From positions 1 to 64,000 of the forward strand of contig CALUJQ010000011.1 in NCBI GenBank assembly GCA_944320995.1: a stretch of 64,000 bases of DNA, read 5' to 3'. The position numbers were made by a program, and so were the translations under genes. The notes beneath the pieces were generated by a model. The model saw only the letters and a list, made by a program, of their open reading frames with translations, had not been told where the DNA came from and ran no database searches. Of this stretch, positions 37,492-45,296 are shown piece by piece; the stretch's first letter is position 1; the number at the start of each line of letters is the position of its first letter. The DNA is from an uncultured Barnesiella sp. (GTDB taxonomy: Bacteria; Bacteroidota; Bacteroidia; Bacteroidales; Barnesiellaceae).

Positions 37492-37524
37492 TTTTGGACA
37501 AATAGCGCATGAATTTGTCCAAAA
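37492..37524. promoter_or_regulatory. Perfect inverted repeat (operator candidate) between pump and regulator
   Basis: TTTTGGACAAAT (37492-37503) and ATTTGTCCAAAA (37513-37524) are exact reverse complements around 9 nt. It lies about 35-67 nt upstream of the predicted pump transcript start and about 53 nt upstream of the AraC gene -33 box. That suits control of either or both transcripts. Confidence 0.65.
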
Positions 37525-37576
37525 GGTTCGATATTAAAATTTATTAGTAAATCACATGTCTATTTGGTACATAGGA

Positions 37577-37608
37577 TTGCCTTTTTAAGACTTTTTTGCC
37601 TACCTTTG
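37577..37608 (+). promoter_or_regulatory. Promoter of the AraC regulator next to the pump
   Basis: TTG (37577-37579), 21 nt, then TACCTTTG (37601-37608). The ATG is at 37643. Confidence 0.65.
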
Positions 37609-37642
37609 TAATAAGGTTTTATCTACATAAATCAATCGCATT

Positions 37643-38530
37643 ATGATTCCTCCCGAATTAATAACTCTTTTTTCTCCCTCTTGTCGAATAGAAAATCAGT
37701 TTTTATTGGTACCGCCCGATCAATTCTATAAATTGGAAAGGTTGCTTATTAAAGACACCCATCTGTTTGTATTGATCTGTGCCGGAGATATGGAAATAGC
37801 GTTGAATGGAAAAGTACAGAAAGTCGTCTCTCATTCTTTTCTCGATATTTGGGAGACTTCCTCGGTAAAATTTGTCCGTTCGAGTCACGACTTGCGAGCG
37901 TGGGTAATGTGTGTCACCTTCGAATTTGCAAGCGAATCCCTGAAAAATCTACGTCCCGGGCCTCTGGCCTATGCCTTGAACCGAACCGACAAACCCACGT
38001 GGCATTTCCCGACAGAGGAGATAACCCGACTCGAAGAACAACTGAAACTCTTAAACAAACTCCTTGGAAATACCAAACACTATTACCGTCAAGAGCTTTC
38101 GAGTTGCTATTTCAAAAGTTTCAACCTCGAACTCGGCAACTCCATGTTCTCCCTGCTGGGCAACAAAAAAGATGAACCGGCCTACATCAGTAAACGCGAT
38201 TTCATCACACTCAACTTCATGAGACTGGTATCCAAGCATTTTGCCGAAAAACACCATGTCGATTTCTATGCCCATGCTTTGTGCATATCGACCAAGCACC
38301 TCACCCGGGTCATTAAAGAGATGATAGGCAAAACCCCTCACGAGGTGATCTGCGACGAAATAATCCATTTTTCGATGACCCAACTCGAAGATGACCGGAT
38401 ACCTGTCGCCCATATTGCCGAACACCTCCATTTCTCGGACCAAGCAGCCTTTTGTAAATTCTTCAAGAAATATAAAAAGATTCCTCCCATGGCCTACCGG
38501 AGAAAAATAAAAACCGATGCGATAGTCTGA
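37643..38530 (+). CDS. AraC-family regulator, probable control of the RND pump
   Basis: The 295-residue protein has a cupin-like N-terminal domain (about 15-170) and a C-terminal AraC DNA-binding domain. The two helix-turn-helix motifs are VDFYAHALCISTKHLTRVIK and PVAHIAEHLHFSDQAAFCKF, followed by FFKKYKKIPPMAYRRK. It is divergent from the efflux operon with 206 nt between the starts, so regulation of the pump is likely but inferred from position. The effector is unknown. Confidence 0.87.
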   Translation: MIPPELITLFSPSCRIENQFLLVPPDQFYKLERLLIKDTHLFVLICAGDMEIALNGKVQKVVSHSFLDIWETSSVKFVRSSHDLRAWVMCVTFEFASESLKNLRPGPLAYALNRTDKPTWHFPTEEITRLEEQLKLLNKLLGNTKHYYRQELSSCYFKSFNLELGNSMFSLLGNKKDEPAYISKRDFITLNFMRLVSKHFAEKHHVDFYAHALCISTKHLTRVIKEMIGKTPHEVICDEIIHFSMTQLEDDRIPVAHIAEHLHFSDQAAFCKFFKKYKKIPPMAYRRKIKTDAIV

Positions 38531-38610
38531 GAAATACCCGAAACGAAGGAAAAAAAACAAAGGCCTCTATTTCAAACAGCCCGATCGAAAGGTTTTCTGC
38601 AAAATTTTAC

Positions 38611-38618
38611 TATTTTTG
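38611..38618 (+). promoter_or_regulatory. -7 element of the glycosyltransferase pair
   Basis: TATTTTTG, 31 nt before the ATG at 38650. No convincing -33 TTG is seen. Confidence 0.5.
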
Positions 38619-38649
38619 TCGCAATTACAATATCCTTCAAGGTGAAGCC

Positions 38650-39726
38650 ATGAACATTCTCTTCGTCTATTTCAAACAAATCATTCACAATGATAATCTA
38701 TATATCCGCTCTTTGTACGAAGAAATACAACGGCAAGGCTACACGGTAGAATGCGATATAGACACGTTTTGGAATACCCGCAAGAAATATGACATCGTTC
38801 ACATTCAATTTCCCGAAGTCATTTTCAAGTGGCGCAAAGCTTCCGAAGAGGAATTAAAAACACTACAACAACGAATCGACTGGTTCAAACAACAAGGTTC
38901 AAAAATCGTTTATACCCGGCACGACGCTATTCCACACTACTGTTCCGACAAAAACAAACTGGAACTATTCCGCATCGTCGAAACTCAATGCGATGCTATA
39001 ATCCACTTAGGCGAATACAGCCGACAAGATTTCAACCGCACATATCCCGGAAACAAAATACAGCATTTTGTCATACCGCATCACATATACGATTTATGCC
39101 AATATACATTCCCGTCAAAAGACGAAGCCAAACAATGGCTGAAAATCCCTGCCGGGAAATTTGTCATACTCACATTCGGGAGCTATCGGGACGAAGAGGA
39201 GCAAGAACTAATCATCAAAGCCTTCAAGTTGCTCCCCCTTCCCGACAAATACCTGCTCGCTCCCGGGTTCTACAACGATTGTTTTATCAATCGCAAGACA
39301 CCCATTCACAACTTGTTGAAACATCATATCAAAAAAAAGAAATTCCAACTCGATAAAGACTTGGCCTTGCAGCAACACGGCAAAATATCAAATACACAAC
39401 TTCCATACTATTTCTCGGCCGCCGATATCGTTCTCATTCAGCGCAAGAGCATACTCAACTCGGGCAATGTTCCCATGGCATTCTTTTTCCACAAGCCTGT
39501 TGCCGGGCCCAAATTCGGCAACATCGGCGAGCTGCTCCGCCAAACGGGGAATCCCACATTCGACCTCACCGACAGTTTATCGGTAGTCAATGCCATTTCT
39601 CAAATATCCTGCCCAGAAGCACAAGAACTGGGAGAAAGAAATGCCGAGTTCGCACACAGATACATGGGAACAAAAACCATTACCCTAAAAACAATCTCTT
39701 CTTACAAACAAATCCTTAATTCATAA
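38650..39726 (+). CDS. Glycosyltransferase-like protein (GT-B fold)
   Basis: The 358-residue protein starts MNILFVYFKQIIHNDNLYIR and has a Rossmann-like N-terminal half (YDIVHIQFPEVIF, KIVYTRHDAIPHYC). The C-terminal half (AGKFVILTFGSYRDEEEQEL, PYYFSAADIVLIQRKSILNSG, FHKPVAGPKFGNIGELL) resembles the donor-binding domain of GT4-type enzymes, including a polar residue where many have the E-x7-E motif. Similarity is moderate and I cannot name donor or acceptor. It is 6 nt upstream of a second glycosyltransferase and converges on a Wzx gene, so a surface glycan role is likely. Confidence 0.75.
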   Translation: MNILFVYFKQIIHNDNLYIRSLYEEIQRQGYTVECDIDTFWNTRKKYDIVHIQFPEVIFKWRKASEEELKTLQQRIDWFKQQGSKIVYTRHDAIPHYCSDKNKLELFRIVETQCDAIIHLGEYSRQDFNRTYPGNKIQHFVIPHHIYDLCQYTFPSKDEAKQWLKIPAGKFVILTFGSYRDEEEQELIIKAFKLLPLPDKYLLAPGFYNDCFINRKTPIHNLLKHHIKKKKFQLDKDLALQQHGKISNTQLPYYFSAADIVLIQRKSILNSGNVPMAFFFHKPVAGPKFGNIGELLRQTGNPTFDLTDSLSVVNAISQISCPEAQELGERNAEFAHRYMGTKTITLKTISSYKQILNS

Positions 39727-39732
39727 CGGTAC

Positions 39733-40833
39733 ATGAAAATCCTACTCATTGGTGAAGCCAGCAACTTGCATTGGACATTAGCCGAAGGCCTTCGAGCCAA
39801 CGGTCATTCCGTCACAGTAGTCTCCCATGGCAGTCACTGGCTTAACAACCAACGTGACGTCAGCATCGTGCGCCAAGGATACGATTTGTTTCATTCCGTG
39901 AAATATGTATTTGAGATTCTACAATACTTGCCTCAGATGAAGGGATACGATATTGTTCAAATCACCAATCCCGTCTTTTTCGATTTACGCCCCGAAAAGA
40001 ATCTGGCAATTTTCAAATACCTGAAAAAACACAATAAAAAAATATTCCTCGCCGCTCTCGCCACAGACCACTATTATGTAAAGGCCTGCTTAGACCGTAA
40101 AACATTTCGATATTCCGATTTCTTTATCGGCGACCGACCGCTGCACCACCCCGAACGGGAAAAGATGCTCGCCGCTTGGATAGGCGGGCCCAACGAACAA
40201 CCCAACATAGAAATGGCCAAAGAGGCTAACGGAATTATTGCCTGCCTTTATGAGTACTATGCGGCATACCAACCCGAATACACCGAAAAGTTGGCCTATA
40301 TCCCCATACCTATCAATCTGTCCAACAACCCTTTTCAGCCCATAGGGCAGACTCCTGAAATAGTCAAATTTTTCATCGGGATACAGCAACATCGCACCGC
40401 AATCAAAGGTACCGACATACTACTCGAAGTTCTGCAAGAAGTACACAATAAATACCCTAAAAAAAGTTCGATACAAAAAGTCGTCTCTCTACCTTTCGCC
40501 GAATATTACAAAAGGCTACACGACTGTCATGTTATCTTGGATCAACTCTACTCCTATACCCCCGCAACCAATGCATTGGCAGCCATGGCCCGGGGTATTG
40601 TAGCCGTAAGCGGAGCCGAGCCCGAGTTTTACCAATTCATCGGAGAGGAACAATTACACCCGATCATCAATGTCCTACCCGACCGAGACGACATATTCCA
40701 TAAACTGGAAAACTTAATTATACATCGGGAGCAACTTCCCAAACTATCGATTACAAGCCGAATGTTTATTGAGAAATATCACGACCACATAAAAGTAGCC
40801 CGGCAATATCTCGATTTTTGGAAGAAACACTGA
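39733..40833 (+). CDS. Glycosyltransferase-like protein (GT-B fold)
   Basis: The 366-residue protein begins MKILLIGEASNLHWTLAEGLRANG, a GT-B acceptor-domain start, and continues with HSVTVVSHGSHW and YDIVQITNPVFFDL. The C-terminal part has FFIGIQQHRTAIKGTDILLE (a donor-domain opening like GT4 proteins), HDCHVILDQLYSYTPATNAL and AMARGIVAVSGAEPEFYQFI with a Glu in the expected place. Donor and product are unknown. Its stop (TGA, 40831-40833) touches the stop of the convergent Wzx gene with no base between. Confidence 0.78.
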   Translation: MKILLIGEASNLHWTLAEGLRANGHSVTVVSHGSHWLNNQRDVSIVRQGYDLFHSVKYVFEILQYLPQMKGYDIVQITNPVFFDLRPEKNLAIFKYLKKHNKKIFLAALATDHYYVKACLDRKTFRYSDFFIGDRPLHHPEREKMLAAWIGGPNEQPNIEMAKEANGIIACLYEYYAAYQPEYTEKLAYIPIPINLSNNPFQPIGQTPEIVKFFIGIQQHRTAIKGTDILLEVLQEVHNKYPKKSSIQKVVSLPFAEYYKRLHDCHVILDQLYSYTPATNALAAMARGIVAVSGAEPEFYQFIGEEQLHPIINVLPDRDDIFHKLENLIIHREQLPKLSITSRMFIEKYHDHIKVARQYLDFWKKH

Positions 40834-42282
40834 CTACTCTTTGCTTGAAATACATTTCTTTAACCGAATGCCCGAAAAGAGACAAATTAAAATCGTCACG
40901 CCATAGGCTCCTATCAGACAATCGTTCGACCACAGCAGCCGAACTACATAACAGGAAACAGCAGAACCGGCCAGATATAGAAATTGACTCGACGATATAC
41001 AAAGGCCAAACTTTATCCGACAAAGCAAATAAATGCCAATCCCCGAAATCAGATAGGCCAGCAAATAGGCTACCCCCACTCCGGCCAGCCCCCATTGAAT
41101 ATATCCTCCGAGATACAAGGCAAACATGAGTGAATCGGTAATCACCTCGGTAATCAGGAAAAGGCGGCCCGCCCCCTTGGCCAGCAGCACAAAACTCACA
41201 CTCCACGACAGCGCTCTGAAAAGCATACCCAATACGGCCCACGAAATATAACCGCCTATCGCCAAAAAGGCAGGCGTATATAACAGATGGATAATCAAAT
41301 CTTGAAATATCAAGAACAGCGAAATAAAAGGGGCCAAAATCAACAACGACGTTTCCACTTGCCGCGAAACATGTTTCGACAGCAATTGTCTATCCTCGCA
41401 AACCGCCGACAAACGAGGATAATACTCCATCGACATCGCCGTAAAAACCAAACCTACATACTGCATCACCAAAGTATATCCGGCTTGAAAAAATCCCACT
41501 TCGCCAGTTCCTCCACGATGGTTGAGCCAAGCGACAAACAGATAGGAATACAATGTGGTGATAAAACCGCTTACCGTCATGTAAATTCCCAGCGAAGCAA
41601 TATGTTTCCCTTGTCGGTAAGTCTCGGTCCAACTCATCTTCACCGGTTTGATCTTCATACGCCGCCCCAACAAGACTACAACCAACCAAATTGAAAACGT
41701 GTGGGCGATAATCGCGGGTACAATTCCCGAAATACCGAAAAAATAAAACAGCGGCAACGACAACACCAAGGCAAGAAACGACCCTAAAACAGAACATCGA
41801 GCCAACACTCTTAACCGTTCCGAGGCTTGTATCACAGCCCGTTCACCCTCGGTAAGCGTAGTAAACAACAACGTACACGATAAAAATACATATCCCCAAA
41901 TATGGGTATCGTCTCCAAAGGTATAACGGCTTAACATCGGGGCAAAGGTGAGCATAATCACCGCTCCCAGCAACCCTGTAAACCAAATCCAGCGACGCAC
42001 AACTGTTACCAACTCGGCAAATCGGTCCAAATTGCCCGACTTGAAAGCCTTCGACAAGTCACGTACCGAACTAGTCCCGATACCCAACCTCGTCAACGAA
42101 GAAATCATCTCGACCGTATTGTTGTACAACCCGATAATCCCGACCCCCTCGGCGCCTAACCACACCGCCACCAACTTGGTTTTGATAATCGAGCAGAGAA
42201 TAGTAAATACTTGTGTCCCCCCGAAAAGACCGGTAGCCTTTACGATGGTACGGTAAATATTTTTTTCTCCACCTTCGCTCAT
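40834..42282 (-). CDS. Wzx-type polysaccharide/O-antigen flippase
   Basis: The 482-residue integral membrane protein has about 12-14 hydrophobic segments and starts IYRTIVKATGLFGGTQVFTI. LVAVWLGAEGVGIIGLYNNTVEMIS and LGIGTSSVRDLSKA are typical of the O-antigen translocase (WzxE-like) branch. It should flip undecaprenyl-linked oligosaccharides to the periplasmic side. It is the last gene of the long minus-strand operon and overlaps the GNAT/FemAB-like gene by 4 nt. No Wzy polymerase is visible nearby. Confidence 0.88.
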   Translation of the reverse strand: MSEGGEKNIYRTIVKATGLFGGTQVFTILCSIIKTKLVAVWLGAEGVGIIGLYNNTVEMISSLTRLGIGTSSVRDLSKAFKSGNLDRFAELVTVVRRWIWFTGLLGAVIMLTFAPMLSRYTFGDDTHIWGYVFLSCTLLFTTLTEGERAVIQASERLRVLARCSVLGSFLALVLSLPLFYFFGISGIVPAIIAHTFSIWLVVVLLGRRMKIKPVKMSWTETYRQGKHIASLGIYMTVSGFITTLYSYLFVAWLNHRGGTGEVGFFQAGYTLVMQYVGLVFTAMSMEYYPRLSAVCEDRQLLSKHVSRQVETSLLILAPFISLFLIFQDLIIHLLYTPAFLAIGGYISWAVLGMLFRALSWSVSFVLLAKGAGRLFLITEVITDSLMFALYLGGYIQWGLAGVGVAYLLAYLISGIGIYLLCRIKFGLCISSSQFLYLAGSAVSCYVVRLLWSNDCLIGAYGVTILICLFSGIRLKKCISSKE

Positions 42283-43211
42283 AACATAATTTCGTAGATA
42301 TTATAGGCGACACCCCGACCGCCGAATCCCTCTTTTTGGGCAATGAGACCTTCGTTCAGATAGTGCCCCATATCTTCGGTCGATTGGCCGAAGTCGAACC
42401 ACTTCCGTTTAGCAAACACCTCGCTAATAAGATTTACATACAACAAGTCGAGGGCCCCCAATGCTTTTCCTTCGGGCGAAGCTGAGATATACTGTGCATG
42501 CACCACAATGCCCGTATCGTATATCACACTTCCTGCCAGGACCTCATCTCCTCGCATTGTCACAAAAAGGCGTATCCGGTCGGGAAAACGACTGTGCAAC
42601 AACTCTATCTCGGCCAACGAATGAACCGGGCTCACATGAAATCGCTCTTGCAAGTTGGTTTCCAATACAGCCCAAAAGGGTTCGAAATCGGTCGTCTCGG
42701 CCACCCGTAACCCGGCCTGCAAAGCTTTCCTCATACACCTGCGCCGATTGGTCTGCAACCGTAACGGGCAATCCAACTGCACGGTCGAAGAGATATTGCA
42801 CCCTACCTGCCGGGCATTTAACCGGAACAATGCATATAAGTCGGCCTCCGACGGGTAACGATGATAAATATGAGGCACACACTTGTACACCCACTTGACA
42901 AATCCATCCTTCCTTAAAAAGTCGGCGATAAGCTGCATGATCGCCAGAATCTGCACCGCAGTGTTACGGGTCGTTACGATAAGCCCGCCATAGGTAAGCC
43001 CGGCATGCGAATACAACACATCGCCCGTGCGGTTGGCCGGGAGCAACGCCAGCAATTTCTTCCCCTCGTAAATCAACAGCGAATAATCGGCGAAACGGTC
43101 GGCATGATACTCCATATATTCCCGTAAGAACAAGAAAGTCCCGTTGGACGACTCGTTTACAAAATCGTTCCAATCCCGATGATAAGCCGCAGTGTACCGA
43201 TATATTTCCAT
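42279..43211 (-). CDS. FemAB/GNAT-like acyltransferase-fold protein
   Basis: The 310-residue protein has the duplicated GNAT layout of FemAB-like proteins. The first half has WNDFVNESSNGTFLFLREYMEYH and LLALLPANRTGDVLYSHAGLTYGG. The second half has FWAVLETNLQERFHVSPVHS and DEVLAGSVIYDTGIVVHAQYIS, and ends WFDFGQSTEDMGHYLNEGL. These proteins transfer aminoacyl or acyl groups in wall or glycan synthesis; the exact reaction is unknown here. It lies between envC-like and wzx genes, overlapping wzx by 4 nt, which suggests modification of an exported glycan. Confidence 0.75.
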   Translation of the reverse strand: MEIYRYTAAYHRDWNDFVNESSNGTFLFLREYMEYHADRFADYSLLIYEGKKLLALLPANRTGDVLYSHAGLTYGGLIVTTRNTAVQILAIMQLIADFLRKDGFVKWVYKCVPHIYHRYPSEADLYALFRLNARQVGCNISSTVQLDCPLRLQTNRRRCMRKALQAGLRVAETTDFEPFWAVLETNLQERFHVSPVHSLAEIELLHSRFPDRIRLFVTMRGDEVLAGSVIYDTGIVVHAQYISASPEGKALGALDLLYVNLISEVFAKRKWFDFGQSTEDMGHYLNEGLIAQKEGFGGRGVAYNIYEIML

Positions 43212-43227
43212 AGCTTTCTCCTCTTTT

Positions 43228-44469
43228 TTACAGATTAAGCCACGATTCCGGATTCAGTTTCGTGCGCTCTTTCCACAACTGGAAGGTGAGAATGGTGCGG
43301 TTCCCATCTTGCGAGTCGGAATAAATCTTCCCTAAATTTTGTCCGGTAGTCACCTTTTCACCCGCCTGTACATATACCTCGCTCAGATTGGCATAAATCG
43401 TGAGATAGTTACCATGCCGCACAATGATCGTACTGTTGTATCCCGGGGTCACGAAAATACGCGAAACCACTCCGTTGAATACCGCCCGGGCTTTTGTCCC
43501 CGGTGTGGTTTCTATATCGATTCCGCTGTTCTCGGTCTGCACATACCGTAACTCGGGGTGCTGTTGACGACCGAAATGGGCCACGATTTTATAACTCCCC
43601 GACAAGGGGAATGGCAGCTTCCCTTTATTCTTTTCAAAACTGCCCGACAAGGCCAGCTCTTCTTTGGTCATCTTGTATCCTTTGGTCGAGCGCTTGGCTG
43701 TGGAAGTCCCACCCTCGGCCTTGTCGGCACGGTCGGACGACTTGCGCTCCTCCTCAGCAATCAGCTGCTCCAACTTACGGTCCAGCTCCGCGGCTTGTTT
43801 GCGCTTGCGCTCAATCTCTTTTTTCAGTTGCCTTTCCTGTTTCTTCAACCCTGCGATCAAAGTCCGCTTACTACCCTCTTGCTTTTTCAGCACCTCGGCT
43901 TCGGCATTCCGTTCTTTCAAAACGGCATTTTTCTCGGCAATGCTTTTGGCCAACTCTTTCTGCAACTCCTCCAACTGCTGTTTTCGTTCGGTTATTTCGG
44001 CGGCTTGCCGTTTCCGCCACGCCGAATACTCTTTCAGATAGCGCGCCCGACGATACGATTGGCTCAACGACGAGGCCGAAAAGATAAACATCAACTCATC
44101 ATATTCCGACCGCCGATGCCCCATGCGTTTCACCGCTTTGGCATAACTCTGTTTCTTGGCCGTCAAATCTTTTTGTAACAGATAAATAGTATCTTTCACC
44201 GCCTGCTGCTTGCGATTGATGACAGCAATCTCCTTGTTTATTTTTGCAATAAGGTTTCGTTGTTGCTTTATTTCGGCCGTGATGCTGTTCAATTCGTTGA
44301 GCGAACTCTTGGCATTACGCAACGTCTTGTCGAGTTTTTTATTGGTCTCGTTCAACTCTTTCAAAGTTTGCTCCCGATTTTTACGCAACTGCTCCATCTC
44401 GAGAGTCTGCGAAAAGAGCATCGACGAAACACCCACACACAGATATAAGATAATCAAGAATCTTTTCAT
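43228..44469 (-). CDS. EnvC-like murein hydrolase activator with degenerate LytM domain
   Basis: The 413-residue protein has a signal peptide (MKRFLIILYLCVGVSSMLFSQ), a long coiled coil (about 22-270, rich in Lys, Glu, Gln and Leu) and a C-terminal M23/LytM domain. The zinc ligands are missing: the HxGxD motif is NSGID (about 314-318), the usual YaHL is YANL, and the HLHFE motif is ILTFQ (about 393-397). As in E. coli EnvC, it should activate amidases rather than cut peptidoglycan itself, at the division site in the periplasm. The ATG at 44469 overlaps the DUF4292 stop (ATGA). A longer frame from 44556 lacks a signal peptide at its start and was rejected. Confidence 0.88.
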   Translation of the reverse strand: MKRFLIILYLCVGVSSMLFSQTLEMEQLRKNREQTLKELNETNKKLDKTLRNAKSSLNELNSITAEIKQQRNLIAKINKEIAVINRKQQAVKDTIYLLQKDLTAKKQSYAKAVKRMGHRRSEYDELMFIFSASSLSQSYRRARYLKEYSAWRKRQAAEITERKQQLEELQKELAKSIAEKNAVLKERNAEAEVLKKQEGSKRTLIAGLKKQERQLKKEIERKRKQAAELDRKLEQLIAEEERKSSDRADKAEGGTSTAKRSTKGYKMTKEELALSGSFEKNKGKLPFPLSGSYKIVAHFGRQQHPELRYVQTENSGIDIETTPGTKARAVFNGVVSRIFVTPGYNSTIIVRHGNYLTIYANLSEVYVQAGEKVTTGQNLGKIYSDSQDGNRTILTFQLWKERTKLNPESWLNL

Positions 44470-45296
44470 AACGACAACTCCTTTAACAACTGTGTTGCCG
44501 AGACTTGTCTGTATTTCGACAACTCGGGTTTCTCCATACTCAAATTCCCGTTCCACGAAACAGAAGAGCTATCATACCTTAAATCCAACGATACCGGCAC
44601 ATTCAATCCCCTCAACGTAATTTTCATATTCGTGGGGAAATTACCGTTTTGCCCCTGTGTAAGAAACCGGGAATAGACACATTCGACCGCACTGCTTCCG
44701 CTCGACGAGGATAATGTCGTGGAGAGCAGTTTCGTCCCCTCCAAATCGAACCGGTATCCAAACCGGCTATCCTGCCGCCGAGGGGCAAGCGACCATCGGG
44801 AAGTTCCCGACTCGATTACCTCGAAATCGTCCAACCGATACGTATTGCTTTCACTCTCCAACAAAAAGATACGCCCCAGCAAAGCATCTTGCACCGTCTG
44901 CAAAGAAATCGGATTGGAAAGCCGTTCTCCTATGCTGCGTAACGACTCGGCCATATACCGTTTTTGCATTTTATCGACCAAAAACAAGCTGTCGCGAGTC
45001 ATATACAACCGAGCCACCTCGATTCCTAAAAATACCCGTACCGAAATTTGCAATGATTCTCCCCGAACCATACGTACCTGTGTGGTGGCGCTCAATGAAC
45101 TTCCCGTGCCGAAAGACAAATCGGCCGATCCTTTTGCAGAGAAAGTACTCCACCGGGGATAAGAGGCCATCAACAACTCGAAATTGTTCTCGACCTCTGG
45201 TGAAACAGTTCGATGAGCAACTACCTCTTTTCCCCCTTTACAACCGGCCAAAACGGCCAAAAGGAGTAAACCGACTGCTATCCGTATATTGTTCAT
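44466..45296 (-). CDS. DUF4292 lipoprotein
   Basis: The 276-residue protein has a lipoprotein signal (lipobox VLAGC, Cys near residue 19). The body is a LolB/LppX-like beta-rich domain with SYPRWSTFSAKGSADLSFG, SLQISVRVFLGIEVARLYMTRD and the ending MEKPELSKYRQVSATQLL. This matches the Bacteroidetes DUF4292 family, whose function is unproven; a role in lipid or lipoprotein handling is suggested by the fold. It overlaps the TPR gene and the envC-like gene by 4 nt each, so the three are translated as a coupled block. Confidence 0.85.
   Translation of the reverse strand: MNNIRIAVGLLLLAVLAGCKGGKEVVAHRTVSPEVENNFELLMASYPRWSTFSAKGSADLSFGTGSSLSATTQVRMVRGESLQISVRVFLGIEVARLYMTRDSLFLVDKMQKRYMAESLRSIGERLSNPISLQTVQDALLGRIFLLESESNTYRLDDFEVIESGTSRWSLAPRRQDSRFGYRFDLEGTKLLSTTLSSSSGSSAVECVYSRFLTQGQNGNFPTNMKITLRGLNVPVSLDLRYDSSSVSWNGNLSMEKPELSKYRQVSATQLLKELSL

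Noticed and set aside
37492..37524. Transcription terminator reading of the inverted repeat
   Set aside because: It lies between divergent starts, where no transcript should end, and is not followed by a T-run; an operator is more sensible.
44469..44556. N-terminal extension of the EnvC-like protein
   Set aside because: The extension comes before a clear signal peptide and overlaps the DUF4292 gene; the ATGA overlap start is better.
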